From CAIZGX01 sp964430305 (GTDB taxonomy: Bacteria > Bacteroidota > Bacteroidia > Flavobacteriales_D > Sanyastnellaceae), in NCBI GenBank assembly GCA_964430305.1, contig CAYSEX010000002.1, positions 1-64,000 of the forward strand: a DNA stretch of 64,000 nucleotides, given 5' to 3'. A program made the translations under genes and the position numbers. Position 1 is the first letter of the stretch; each line of letters begins with the position of its first letter. Below are positions 43,706 to 52,705 of this stretch, in pieces. The notes beneath the pieces are model-generated. The model saw only the letters and a list, made by a program, of their open reading frames with translations. It ran no database searches and was not told where the DNA came from.

Positions 43706-44746
43706 TTATGCTTTTTGCAGCGTGAAGGCAAAGGTGCTTCCAACTTCTTCTGTGCTGCGCACACTAATGGTCTGATTGTGTGTTTCTATTATATGTTTAC
43801 AAATGGCCAGCCCGAGGCCAGACCCTCCTTCGTGTCTTGATCTGCTCTTGTCTACTCTATAAAATCGTTCGAAAAGTCTTGGTAAGTGCCCTTTACTGAT
43901 GCCAATTCCATTGTCAGCTACTTCAACAAGTATGGTATCATTCATGTCGTAAAATCGAATCTTGGTCGTACCATTCAATTGGCCATAGTTGATGCTATTC
44001 ACTACCAAATTACTCAATACTTGTGCAATTCTTTTTCGATCTGCTAAAACCCAAATTTCCTGATTCGGTTCAGATTTAACGAAGAGTTGTATGCAGTTTT
44101 TGCCAGCCGATTTCTCAAGAGATTCTGTTATTTCTTTGGCTAAGGTTATCAATTCGAAGCGAGACAGTTGCAGTGGAACATTTCCACTTTCTAATTTTGA
44201 AATTTCATCTAAATCTGCCACCAAATCTGAGAGGCGCTCACTGCTTTGTAAAGCCCTTTCTAGAAAACGATCACGTACCTCAATATCTAGATTCGGATTG
44301 TCTTGCAGAGTCTCAAGGTAGCCTTGCAAGCTGAAAAGAGGAGTTTTCAGTTCATGCGATAAATTACCCACGAATTCTTTTCTAAAATCATCTTTACTTT
44401 GAAGTTCTTTGATCTCCTTGATTTTCTCATTCGCCCATTCAGCAACATCGTCATTTACTTCACCTAAAACATCTGAACTCATCTCAAGTTGATTTTTTTC
44501 TCCCTGACTTTTAAACGAATGAATGGTTTTGTAGATGATTTTTACTTTACTATAAATGAATTTTTCGATGTATCTCGAGATCACGAAATAGGAAATGCTC
44601 GAAGCCAGAATTATAAAAAGGAGAAGCAATTGAATCTCGAAATCTCTTTCTAGCAAATAGGCAATTAAAAAATAAAGCACTGCCAATGGCAGAACAATCA
44701 CAAGGGTCGAGATGAATGCAATTTGTTTTGGTGTTCTCAGCTTCAC
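43706..44746 (-). CDS. PhoR-like sensor histidine kinase
   Basis: 346 residues. Two N-terminal membrane helices (about 8-28 and 35-56) enclose almost no periplasmic loop, so it probably senses the membrane or a partner rather than a soluble ligand. A short HAMP-less linker leads to HisKA with phosphoacceptor His in FVGNLSHELKTPL (about 130), then the N box NLVVNSINYG, DNGIGI, LFERFYRVDKSRS and GSGLGLAI. Overlaps the upstream regulator gene by 4 bp (ATGA). In Bacteroidota this pair is usually PhoR/PhoB-like, but phosphate control is not demonstrated and no pst or phoU gene is nearby. Confidence 0.9.
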   Translation of the reverse strand: MKLRTPKQIAFISTLVIVLPLAVLYFLIAYLLERDFEIQLLLLFIILASSISYFVISRYIEKFIYSKVKIIYKTIHSFKSQGEKNQLEMSSDVLGEVNDDVAEWANEKIKEIKELQSKDDFRKEFVGNLSHELKTPLFSLQGYLETLQDNPNLDIEVRDRFLERALQSSERLSDLVADLDEISKLESGNVPLQLSRFELITLAKEITESLEKSAGKNCIQLFVKSEPNQEIWVLADRKRIAQVLSNLVVNSINYGQLNGTTKIRFYDMNDTILVEVADNGIGISKGHLPRLFERFYRVDKSRSRHEGGSGLGLAICKHIIETHNQTISVRSTEEVGSTFAFTLQKA

Positions 44747-45420
44747 GCTTCGAATTTATAACCAACTCCTTTAATTGTCTTAAATAAATCGTCACCAAGT
44801 TTTTCACGTAGTTTCCGAATGTGTACGTCAATGGTTCTATCACCTACAATAACATCATTTCCCCATATGGTATTTAAAATGTTTTCTCGTGTGAAAACGC
44901 GTCCTGGTGCACTTGAGAGTAATAAAAGTAGTTCGAACTCTTTTTTAGGTAATTGAATGCTTTCGCCTTCTTTGATTACCAGATATTTTTCTTTGTCAAT
45001 CTGAATAGGGCCCAAAGAAACTTGTTCTGATATTTCGGAAGTAATATTTCTGCGCATCATTGCGCGAATTTTTGAAACAAGTAATCTAGGTCGAATGGGT
45101 TTCGCTATGTAGTCATCGGCACCAGCTTCAAATCCTGCAATTTGACTGTAATCTTCATTTCTAGCCGTTAAAAATGTAATTAAGGTGTTTTTCAATCCTG
45201 GTGTTTCACGTATCACTCTGCATGCTTCCATACCATCCATTTCGGGCATCATAACATCCATGATGATTAGATCGGGAATGGTTTTTTTAGCTACCTCTAC
45301 TGCCTCTTTTCCATTGCTGGCTGTATAGACTTCGAAATCTTCTTTTTCTAGATTAAATACAAGTAAATCCAAGATATCACGCTCATCATCCACACAAAGA
45401 ATTTTTGGTTTAGCTTGCAT
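44743..45420 (-). CDS. OmpR/PhoB-family response regulator
   Basis: 225 residues. Receiver domain with acidic residues in CVDDERDILD, phosphoacceptor Asp in LIIMDVMMPEMDG, FLTARNED (Thr switch) and YIAKPIRP (Lys). The winged-helix effector ends with PGRVFTRENILNTIWG, VGDRTIDVHIRKLREKLG and IKGVGYKF. DNA-binding transcription regulator, cognate to the overlapping kinase gene. A TACTTTCG box lies about 30 nt upstream of the ATG. Confidence 0.95.
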   Translation of the reverse strand: MQAKPKILCVDDERDILDLLVFNLEKEDFEVYTASNGKEAVEVAKKTIPDLIIMDVMMPEMDGMEACRVIRETPGLKNTLITFLTARNEDYSQIAGFEAGADDYIAKPIRPRLLVSKIRAMMRRNITSEISEQVSLGPIQIDKEKYLVIKEGESIQLPKKEFELLLLLSSAPGRVFTRENILNTIWGNDVIVGDRTIDVHIRKLREKLGDDLFKTIKGVGYKFEA

Positions 45421-45529
45421 ACTTTAATAATCTTTGATCAATTAATGCAACGAAAGTAGCGTGTTTTTTCAAAGCAATTGGCCTTCGTTGCGTTAACTCA
45501 AAGTTAAATTTTTATTTTGCGAAGCTTCT

Positions 45530-46327
45530 ATGAGAGAGTCATATTACAATCAAAAAACAGTTTGGATAACAGGTGCTAGTAGTGGCATTGGCGCTGCACT
45601 AGCCAGAGGTTTGGCTGGGAAAGCTGAAGTAATCATTCTCTCTTCAAGAAGAGAGAAAGAATTGCTTGAGGTGAAAGAGTCTTGTATGCAGTCTTCAAAT
45701 ATTGTGGTTGTTCCTCTAGACTTGGCAAATTCAAGCGATATTGAAGAAAAGACAAAGTGGGTTTTAGAGCGATATCAAATAGACATACTGATTAACAATG
45801 GTGGAATGAGTCAACGATCTTTAACACAAGACACTCCCATTGAAATTGACAGACGACTTATGGAAGTAAACTATTTTGGTCAAATTCATTTAACCAAATT
45901 GGTACTTGCTCAAATGTTGGTGAGAAAATCTGGGCATGTTGTGGCTATTTCTAGTCTTACTGGTAAATGGGGTTTTTTCTTAAGATCGGCTTATGCAGCA
46001 TCAAAGCATGCGTTGCATGGATTTTTCGATTCATTACGCATGGAGGTAGAGGATAAAGGAATTCATGTGACACTGATAACTCCTGGTTTTATTGCCACTG
46101 AAATTTCCAAGAATGCAGTTTTGGCAGATGGAAGCATCAATGGAGCAATGGATCCTCATCAGGCAACAGGAACTTCCCCTGAGAAATGTGCAGCGCAAAT
46201 TTTGAAAGGTGTTTCTCGAAAGAAAAAGGAATTTGGAGTAGGAGGGAAGGAATTGTTAGGCTTGTTTCTTAACCGATATTTCCCTGCGTTATTCGCAAAA
46301 ATCTTGAGAAAACAATCAGCCCGTTAG
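45530..46327 (+). CDS. Short-chain dehydrogenase/reductase (classical SDR)
   Basis: 265 residues. TGASSGIG (14-21) cofactor loop with SSRR behind strand 2 suggesting NADP preference, NNGG (89-92), catalytic Ser141/142, Tyr155 and Lys159 (YAASK), and PGFIATEI. The sequence resembles the DHRS7/SDR branch acting on lipids or steroids, but the substrate is unknown. Its stop overlaps the convergent VOC gene stop by 4 bp. Confidence 0.93.
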   Translation: MRESYYNQKTVWITGASSGIGAALARGLAGKAEVIILSSRREKELLEVKESCMQSSNIVVVPLDLANSSDIEEKTKWVLERYQIDILINNGGMSQRSLTQDTPIEIDRRLMEVNYFGQIHLTKLVLAQMLVRKSGHVVAISSLTGKWGFFLRSAYAASKHALHGFFDSLRMEVEDKGIHVTLITPGFIATEISKNAVLADGSINGAMDPHQATGTSPEKCAAQILKGVSRKKKEFGVGGKELLGLFLNRYFPALFAKILRKQSAR

Positions 46328-47379
46328 TCTTTTATCCTTGAGAATCTCAATGCCTTCAACATAAAATTAGGTAGTGGTTTCAACGGATCTCTTTTTTCAA
46401 CATCTAGGAAAACTCCCCATTTCTCAATGATAGGAACTTTATATACTTCAATACATTCTATAAGTGTCCCATCAGGATCATCAATATATGTGCAATGAAC
46501 ACGCGTTTTTCCCATGCTTAATGCATTTGAACTATCACATCTGAATCCGAATCCTGAGTTGTCCAATGCAACACCTAGGTCGGTCATGTTTTTTACATCT
46601 AACCCTAAATGAACAAACCCTGAATCGCCCCATATTCGTCCTTTGAAGATGCGATTTGGAGTGCGGTCAAGGGCTTGTACCAACTCAATAAACGTTTTTC
46701 CAATGACCTTGGCAAATCCACCTCCTGTTGGTGCACTTTGTTCCAATCGAACACGTCTGAACCTTCCATTGCCTCCAGGTAAGTGACTGTAGTCTGTGAA
46801 AACTCCTGTTTCATCGAATAGAATCTTATCATATCCCAATATTTCAGCATAGAGCTTCAATGATTTTTCAATATCGGTTACACCAATACTACAGCCTACA
46901 ACGCCATTGCTTGCATGCCCCATGTCATAATATTTTTCGTTAGATTCTTCAATGCGAAACATGTTTCCATCTAGATCTTTCAAATCAAATACGGGTTGAT
47001 TCACAGGGTTTTTTTCGAAGGCAGACAATGAAGGTGCTCCTTGATTTAAGCAGTGTTGGTGCATTTTTTCAATGTTGCACGTTTTGAAGTGTACCTGGAA
47101 AATGTGAATATCACCTACCTGTATTTCAAAATCAGCTTTCCGAGGTTGAAATGAAGTAGGTCGAATAACTTCCATGGCACATCCTCCCTGCAAATTCATA
47201 ACCATACTTGCCCTCTTGGTGATTGTCTCATTTTTAGTGTACACATCCATCAAAGGTGCAGGTTGTATGGAATCGAAAAACGGGATATTCATTCCGAAAA
47301 TAGTTCTATAAAACTTCAATGCGGCGTCAATATCCTGCACTGCAACTCCAATATGTTGTATACTATTTATTCGTTTCAT
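46324..47379 (-). CDS. Two-domain VOC (glyoxalase/dioxygenase superfamily) protein
   Basis: 351 residues formed by two VOC domains (about 1-140 and 160-312). In domain 1 the likely metal ligands are present: His9 (IQHIGVAV), a His in FQVHFKT and Glu in NMFRIEES. In domain 2 the first ligand position is Cys (VVGCSIGV), while FVHLGLDV His and LIECIEV Glu remain. The layout recalls HPPD-like or epimerase families, but I cannot assign a substrate. Overlaps the acyltransferase gene by 17 bp, so it belongs to the same minus-strand operon. Confidence 0.82.
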   Translation of the reverse strand: MKRINSIQHIGVAVQDIDAALKFYRTIFGMNIPFFDSIQPAPLMDVYTKNETITKRASMVMNLQGGCAMEVIRPTSFQPRKADFEIQVGDIHIFQVHFKTCNIEKMHQHCLNQGAPSLSAFEKNPVNQPVFDLKDLDGNMFRIEESNEKYYDMGHASNGVVGCSIGVTDIEKSLKLYAEILGYDKILFDETGVFTDYSHLPGGNGRFRRVRLEQSAPTGGGFAKVIGKTFIELVQALDRTPNRIFKGRIWGDSGFVHLGLDVKNMTDLGVALDNSGFGFRCDSSNALSMGKTRVHCTYIDDPDGTLIECIEVYKVPIIEKWGVFLDVEKRDPLKPLPNFMLKALRFSRIKD

Positions 47380-48670
47380 TGCGAAGTGATTTTATGATTT
47401 GAATTAGACTGTTTCGTTCGTCTAAATAAGCAGCTACAAGCTCATTCTTAACTGAAATTTTTGATTTGAATTTTATAAGTTCCAACCCTGTTTTCCAAAA
47501 CATTTTCCCCCGAACTCCCAATACACCTAGCCCCAGTAGAGCAACTAAAATAGCAAAGAAATTCATGGGAAATACAACAGATAAAAGGATTGCTAATGTG
47601 AGAGTATAAAGAGAACCTAAAAAAGTTTTAAATGCAATCCGAATGCTGTTTTTGAAAAGAGGGTCTTTGACTTTGTTTGTAACAAATCGTTCAGTCAGGA
47701 TAGAAATGGGAGAGAAAATAATGATGCCAAGGGCTACAAGAGGAAATAGTAGGAACTGCAATAGAAGGCGGTTCCAGCGTATTTTTCGCTCAATCCGCCA
47801 CTGACGTTCTTCAATTTGCAGTTCAATTTCCTTTGCTTTGAGTTTAGCAGCCTTCTCGAGTAATAGAGGCGAATTTATTCCACCTGTTTGCACCCAATTT
47901 TGAAATTCAACATTTGCTTCTCCCCAAGAAAGATCGGTTTGCATGTTTACAAACAACTCTTGAATTAGTAGCACAGCATCATAATGATCGTCTAATTCAA
48001 CTGGAACATCAAGCATGCAAGAACTAATATGCTCTGTAATTTCATTGGTGAGTTCGTTGTTCCAAATGGCTTTGTTGGCAGTGTTATAGTCATGCTTGGT
48101 CAACACAATTGGCTCTCCTATTCGAACAAGTATATTGCCTGATGGATCTTGTAATCTTTCGTACTCTAGTCCAACTGGAACAATCCGAATGTGATTTAAT
48201 TCCTGATTGTTTTCGAAGGTTCCAACAATAAGTCTACTAGCACCTTTTTTCAATGGGCGAATAAGAGCTTTTTTACCCCGGTGTGTTCCTTCAGGGAATA
48301 AACTAATCCATGCACCTTGCTGCAATCTTTTATAACACTCTTCAAAAATAATTTCGTTCCGCTCACGCATGCCATCTACATTATCTCGGTCTCGATATAC
48401 GGGCTGCATATTGATATTTTTCAGAATCCATGATATTATTCCAGGCTTGAAAACATCTGATCGCGTTAACCAATGCAATTGCTCGTAAAAAACAGTACAG
48501 CAGAGAATCGGGTCTAGAAGTGCATTCTGATGATTGGCAACAACAATGGTTGGAATGTGACTGCCCTTTAAATTCTCGTAACCAAAAACATGAAATTCGT
48601 TGTGAAAGAGTCTTAAGCCACTAGAAATAACTGGCCTTAACACCTCATATAATATTTTTCTCTTACCCAT
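47363..48670 (-). CDS. PlsC-like lysophospholipid/glycerol acyltransferase
   Basis: 435 residues. The acyltransferase domain (about 25-215) has ANHQNALLDP, with the spacing H-x5-D rather than H-x4-D, as in GPAT-like members whose motif reads NHxNxLxDP, and FPEGTHRG for the phosphate site. A helical region with two or three membrane segments follows (about 300-325 and 350-400). It probably acylates glycerol-3-phosphate or lysophosphatidic acid at the inner membrane. It lies 17 nt after the MsbA-like gene, suggesting coordinated lipid synthesis and export. Confidence 0.87.
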   Translation of the reverse strand: MGKRKILYEVLRPVISSGLRLFHNEFHVFGYENLKGSHIPTIVVANHQNALLDPILCCTVFYEQLHWLTRSDVFKPGIISWILKNINMQPVYRDRDNVDGMRERNEIIFEECYKRLQQGAWISLFPEGTHRGKKALIRPLKKGASRLIVGTFENNQELNHIRIVPVGLEYERLQDPSGNILVRIGEPIVLTKHDYNTANKAIWNNELTNEITEHISSCMLDVPVELDDHYDAVLLIQELFVNMQTDLSWGEANVEFQNWVQTGGINSPLLLEKAAKLKAKEIELQIEERQWRIERKIRWNRLLLQFLLFPLVALGIIIFSPISILTERFVTNKVKDPLFKNSIRIAFKTFLGSLYTLTLAILLSVVFPMNFFAILVALLGLGVLGVRGKMFWKTGLELIKFKSKISVKNELVAAYLDERNSLIQIIKSLRNETNK

Positions 48671-48687
48671 TATCTACTCAACTTATT

Positions 48688-50481
48688 TCAATTCATTTGT
48701 TCTTGGATATCAAGCATTCTTTTGTAGGCTCCATTTTTATTCAAGAGTTCTTGGTGTGTACCAAATTCTAGAATTCTACCTTCTTCAATGACATAGATGC
48801 AATCTGCCTGACGAATGGTAGAAAGCCTGTGCGCAATAACAATACTCGTTCTGTTTTGCATAAGTTCATTTAAAGCCTGTTGAACCAACTTTTCGTTTTC
48901 GCTGTCAAGAGCAGAAGTTGCTTCGTCTAAAATCAATATTGCTGGGTTTTTTAAAATAGCCCGGGCAATAGCAATGCGTTGACGCTGACCCCCGGAAAGT
49001 TGAATTCCACGTTCGCCAACAATAGTTTGAAATTTTTCAGGGAAGTTTGAAATAAACTCGAAGGCATTGGCTTTTTTTGCTGCTTCGAAAACCTCTGCCT
49101 CTGTTGCCATTGGGTTTCCGTAGCGAATATTTTCGTATATAGTTCCTCCGAATAACAGTACTTCTTGTGGCACATAAGCCATGTTGTTTCGAATATCACG
49201 CAAGGACCGGTTGTTCGCAGATTCTCCGTCGAATAAAATTTCCCCTTGAAGAACGTTGTAAAAACGAAGTGCCAAATTCGCAATTGTTGATTTCCCTGAG
49301 CCAGAGGAGCCAACCAAAGCAACTTGCTGGCCAGGTTTTATGGTAAGACTGATCTGATTTAGAATCAGTGATTCGGGTCTGCTTGGATAAGCAAAGGAGA
49401 TATCCTTAAATTCAATTCCTCCTCTTAATTTTGGGGTGTTAGTAGATTCATTTGGTAAATCTTCTGACTCCATAGATAAAATCTCCATAACGGAATCTAT
49501 GATACCAAAGCTGCGTTGTAAAGAACCCATTTGTGCAGCAAGTCCACCAATAGATCCAGCAACTAATCCTGTGAGCATAATGAATTGTGGTAATATGTCT
49601 GCAGAGAGTTCACCTGATTGTTGCAAGTATGCACCAACTCCGATAACCAGACCAAGAGCGCCAAACAAAAAGATGATAATGAAAGTTCCAAACATTCCTC
49701 GCCATACTGCACTTTTCATTGCAAATTGCTTTACAAAAGAAATTTTTTCAGTGAATCTTGATGATTCATAAGGTTCATTGGAAAAGCCCTTTACGCTGGT
49801 AATACTGGTGAAAGATTCGTTAATTACAACGCCAGCTTCCGCTACTTTATCCTGTGTTTCTTTACTCAGCTTTTTGATGAATCTACCAAAAAATACTAAG
49901 ATGACAATGATGACAGGTAAGCTGGCCAACATAACTAATGTTAGATAGGGAGAGTATGCAACAAGCCAGCCTACACCAACAACAATGATTACAGATTGAC
50001 GTAAAAATTCAGCAAGAGTAGTTGTTAGAGTTTCTTGAATAGCTGTAATATCTGAAGTAAGACGGCTACTTAAATCGCCAACCCGTTTTTCATTATAGAA
50101 TTGCATAGGCATGCGAATGAGTTTTGAAAAAGTGTCTTTACGAAGCTGAAACATTGCATTTTCAGTTACATAGGCAAAAATGTAAACTCTGAAAAATGAA
50201 AAGACACCTTGAATTATTAAAAGTCCAACCAAGACAAACAATGTCTGAGATGTTGTAGATTCTCCATTCCAATGAAACATTTTTAAAATTTGTTGACTCA
50301 TTGCACCACCTGGTATAGCACCTTGTCCTGTTGGGCTCATTAAAAAACCCAAAAGCGCTGTAATGACAATGACCAGAAGGCCGGATATAACTAAAAGTAA
50401 AAGCCCTAAGCTAAAAATGAAAGCATAGGGCTTGAGATACTTGAATAAACCGAAACTACTTGAATATTTTTTTTTTGACAC
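48688..50481 (-). CDS. MsbA-like ABC exporter (fused TMD-NBD)
   Basis: 597 residues from a GTG start (MSKKKYSSSF). Six transmembrane helices lie in the first about 320 residues with coupling-helix motif VGDLSSRLTSDITAIQ. The C-terminal ATPase has Walker A GSSGSGKST, Q-loop YVPQEV, signature LSGGQRQR, Walker B ILILDEATSALD and the H-loop IAHRLST. Homodimeric type IV exporter; lipid A or phospholipid flipping is the likeliest role, given the downstream acyltransferase, but multidrug export cannot be excluded. Confidence 0.9.
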   Translation of the reverse strand: MSKKKYSSSFGLFKYLKPYAFIFSLGLLLLVISGLLVIVITALLGFLMSPTGQGAIPGGAMSQQILKMFHWNGESTTSQTLFVLVGLLIIQGVFSFFRVYIFAYVTENAMFQLRKDTFSKLIRMPMQFYNEKRVGDLSSRLTSDITAIQETLTTTLAEFLRQSVIIVVGVGWLVAYSPYLTLVMLASLPVIIVILVFFGRFIKKLSKETQDKVAEAGVVINESFTSITSVKGFSNEPYESSRFTEKISFVKQFAMKSAVWRGMFGTFIIIFLFGALGLVIGVGAYLQQSGELSADILPQFIMLTGLVAGSIGGLAAQMGSLQRSFGIIDSVMEILSMESEDLPNESTNTPKLRGGIEFKDISFAYPSRPESLILNQISLTIKPGQQVALVGSSGSGKSTIANLALRFYNVLQGEILFDGESANNRSLRDIRNNMAYVPQEVLLFGGTIYENIRYGNPMATEAEVFEAAKKANAFEFISNFPEKFQTIVGERGIQLSGGQRQRIAIARAILKNPAILILDEATSALDSENEKLVQQALNELMQNRTSIVIAHRLSTIRQADCIYVIEEGRILEFGTHQELLNKNGAYKRMLDIQEQMN

Positions 50482-50511
50482 TTCGCTTTTTCTTGCGAAG
50501 GTAATGAGCCT

Positions 50512-51036
50512 TTACTTTTCTGCAAGCGCTATTGTTTTCTTGGCCTTGCGTACTTCTTTTTTTAGTGCTTTCGTTTGATCGAAACTATAATCGTCGTCAT
50601 TCAATAATATTCCAATTCCTGGATCCCAAGTGTATTTTGCTATGGGTGAATTGAGCGAATTAAATTGAACTTCAGGAGACTTTGCGAATAAAACAACGTC
50701 AAATTCAACTGAGGTTTTCTCTATATTTTCAGGACAGCGCCTTGCATCAATTTCAATTTTTTTGGAGACCATATTCTCTCCGCTGAATTCAAGAGTGTAG
50801 CGATGCCCAAGTGGAAGGAGAAAATCATATACTCCAAAGTGAGAGGCTTCTATGAAAACATATAAGGACTTGTCCTGATAAACTTTTACGGTTCCCGTCT
50901 TCAGAATTTTTTCGACATTGTTCCTCAGACTTATCTCGAACAAACGTCCTTTGAAGTTTAATACATTCGAAGGGGTCTGTCCCTGTGTTGTTAAGGATAT
51001 TAGAAATATCCAAACTGTTAAAATTGATATTCTCAT
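50512..51036 (-). CDS. Small secreted protein, tandem paralogue 1
   Basis: 174 residues. Signal peptide 1-19 (SLTTQGQ). A single carboxypeptidase-regulatory-like/transthyretin-like beta domain follows (TGTVKVYQDKSLYVFIEAS, YTLEFSGENMVSKKIEIDA), then a region with DVVLFAKSPEVQFNSLNSPIAKYTWD and a basic, Lys/Ala-rich C-terminal helix. Its layout (FEG/FKG strand, PIAK, basic tail) parallels the neighbour at 51033-51560, so the two arose by duplication. It overlaps that gene by 4 bp (ATGA). Function unknown; probably periplasmic or surface. Confidence 0.72.
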   Translation of the reverse strand: MRISILTVWIFLISLTTQGQTPSNVLNFKGRLFEISLRNNVEKILKTGTVKVYQDKSLYVFIEASHFGVYDFLLPLGHRYTLEFSGENMVSKKIEIDARRCPENIEKTSVEFDVVLFAKSPEVQFNSLNSPIAKYTWDPGIGILLNDDDYSFDQTKALKKEVRKAKKTIALAEK

Positions 51037-51560
51037 AAACTTGCCTCATTTTTAACCATCTTCTTCAACTCATTTTGAATTTGAGCTTGAATAAGTTCGT
51101 TGTATTTGTCATCCCATTTCGTAGTGTGATTGCGTTTTCCAATTGTTGCTTTTGCCACAGGCGCATGCTGAAGGAATGAAAAATCAAGACCTTCAGACTC
51201 TTGGAATAGAATCATATCAGCTTGAACCAATACTTGAAAAGCGAGTTCTTCATTTTTTAAATTTGTTGCGTCTACTTGAATACTCTTGGTTATGTAGCCC
51301 TCTTTCTTAAATACTACTGTGTACGTGCCCTTATAAGGCGTTTCTATTCTGAATCGACCTTGTTTGTTGCTTTTCCATTGATTTAACAACTGATCGTTAC
51401 TCCAAACCTCAACAGTGGCTTGGTAGAGTGATTTTTCAGTTGGACGGTCGAAAAATTTTTCGGTAATTCTTCCTTCGAATATGATTTTTGATTGATCAAA
51501 GGATTGTCCATGAGACACTGAAAAAGTGATTAGTGAGAGTACTAGAAGAAGTGTTTTCAT
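51033..51560 (-). CDS. Small secreted protein, tandem paralogue 2
   Basis: 175 residues from the ATG at 51560, where the signal peptide begins (MKTLLLVLSLITFSVSHGQ); the frame is open further upstream but would run through the MarR promoter. Contains a carboxypeptidase-regulatory-like domain (YQATVEVWSNDQ, GRFRIETPYKGTYTVVFKKEGYITKSIQVDA) followed by VQADMILFQES, HAPVAKATIGKR and a basic C-terminal helix. It parallels the downstream neighbour. Divergent from marR, with only about 80 bp between starts. Confidence 0.75.
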   Translation of the reverse strand: MKTLLLVLSLITFSVSHGQSFDQSKIIFEGRITEKFFDRPTEKSLYQATVEVWSNDQLLNQWKSNKQGRFRIETPYKGTYTVVFKKEGYITKSIQVDATNLKNEELAFQVLVQADMILFQESEGLDFSFLQHAPVAKATIGKRNHTTKWDDKYNELIQAQIQNELKKMVKNEASL

Positions 51561-51603
51561 GTTACTGATTACGTAGTAAGGAGAAAAAAGTTTCAAATAA
51601 ATG

Positions 51604-51634
51604 TTTGTACAATTAATGTATGTACATATATTTG
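51604..51634 (+). promoter_or_regulatory. marR-yceI promoter: TTTG-N19-TATATTTG
   Basis: A textbook Bacteroidota promoter: -33 TTTG (51604-51607), a spacer of exactly 19 nt, and -7 TATATTTG (51627-51634). The GTG start of marR follows 4 nt later, so the transcript is predicted to be leaderless or to carry a leader of very few bases. Confidence 0.75.
51605..51628. promoter_or_regulatory. Candidate MarR operator: two TGTACA palindromes
   Basis: Two perfect palindromes, TTGTACAA (51605-51612) and TATGTACATA (51619-51628), share the core TGTACA with centres 16 bp apart. They overlap the -33 and -7 elements, where a repressor would block polymerase. The adjacent MarR-family gene is the obvious candidate binder (autoregulation). 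Confidence 0.5.
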
Positions 51635-51638
51635 CATC

Positions 51639-52106
51639 GTGAGCATCGAAAATGACATCAAACAAACGAAGTTCAGTAGCCCGTTTCACCGGCTGGGAGT
51701 GAATCTATTATTCACATCAGCTTGGATAGAAAATGAACATAGGCAACTGTTAAAGCCTTATGGGTTAACCTTACCCCAGTTCAACGTGTTGAGAATTCTA
51801 AGAGGTCAAAAAGGGAATCCAATCTCCGTTATGGGAGTATGTGAACGAATGATAGACAAAAGCAGCAATGCTTCAAGGCTTATAGATAAATTGATTGAAA
51901 GGGGATTTGTAAAGCGAACAGTTTGTCCGCAAGACCGCAGACAGGTTGATGTTGTAATTACGGAAAAAGGCCTTGCGCTGATTAATGAGACTGACTCATT
52001 AACAACTGAAATGGATCGTTTATTTTCAAAAGTGTTGAGTAGTGAACAAGCTACAGAAATGAGTGGTTTATTGGATAAAATAAGAAACAACAAAAACAAA
52101 AAATAG
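51639..52106 (+). CDS. MarR-family transcriptional regulator
   Basis: 155 residues from a GTG start; no in-frame ATG precedes it and the N-terminus aligns with the usual family length. Winged helix-turn-helix with LTLPQFNVLRIL, MIDKSSNASRLIDKLIERGFVKR (recognition) and the wing CPQDRRQVDVVIT (DRR signature). Dimer helices lie at both ends. Probably represses itself and the downstream yceI-like gene, which starts 1 nt after its stop; the MarR-YceI pair is common in Bacteroidota. Confidence 0.93.
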   Translation: MSIENDIKQTKFSSPFHRLGVNLLFTSAWIENEHRQLLKPYGLTLPQFNVLRILRGQKGNPISVMGVCERMIDKSSNASRLIDKLIERGFVKRTVCPQDRRQVDVVITEKGLALINETDSLTTEMDRLFSKVLSSEQATEMSGLLDKIRNNKNKK

Positions 52107-52107
52107 T

Positions 52108-52692
52108 ATGAAAAAACAAATTTTATTTTTAGCAGCTTCAGTTTTATTTGCTGCACAATCATTTGCTCAAATCGCAAATGGAAATTATCTTCTCGACTTT
52201 ACAAAGTCAACCATCAATTGGAAGGCAACGAAAAAAACAGGTAGCCATGAGGGTACAGTGAAAGTATCTAGCGGAATTGTTCGTGTTGCGAATGATGGTA
52301 AAACATTAGCTGGAAAGGTGAAAGTTGACATGAATTCAATTGCTTGTACAGATATCAAAGATGCTGGTACCAATGCTAATTTCTTGAATCACTTGAAAAG
52401 TGAAGACTTTTTCCACAGCGTGAAATTTCCTGATGCGAACTTTGAAGTTACCAAATTCGATGGCAAAAAAGTGTACGGAAAGATTACCATAAAAGGAATA
52501 ACTAAAGAAGTAAGTTTCGATGCGAACATCAGTGGGGGCAATAATCAAATCACTGTAAAAGGAACACTGGTTTTGGATAGAACTCAATTTGATATTAAAT
52601 ACGGTTCTTCTTCATTCTTTGATAATCTTGGTGATAAGGCAATTGACAACAACTTCACACTTACACTAAATCTTATTGGTAATAAGAAATAA
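52108..52692 (+). CDS. YceI-family periplasmic lipocalin-like protein
   Basis: 194 residues. Signal peptide 1-20 (AAQSFAQ) and a YceI beta barrel: STINWKATKKTGSHEGTVKV, MNSIACTDI, HLKSEDFFHSVKFPDANF and VKGTLVLDRTQFDIKYGS are the hallmark strands. Members bind isoprenoid or other amphiphilic chains in the periplasm. It is controlled as the second gene of the marR unit and ends at a strong terminator. Confidence 0.94.
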   Translation: MKKQILFLAASVLFAAQSFAQIANGNYLLDFTKSTINWKATKKTGSHEGTVKVSSGIVRVANDGKTLAGKVKVDMNSIACTDIKDAGTNANFLNHLKSEDFFHSVKFPDANFEVTKFDGKKVYGKITIKGITKEVSFDANISGGNNQITVKGTLVLDRTQFDIKYGSSSFFDNLGDKAIDNNFTLTLNLIGNKK

Positions 52693-52705
52693 GAAGGTAA
52701 GCACT

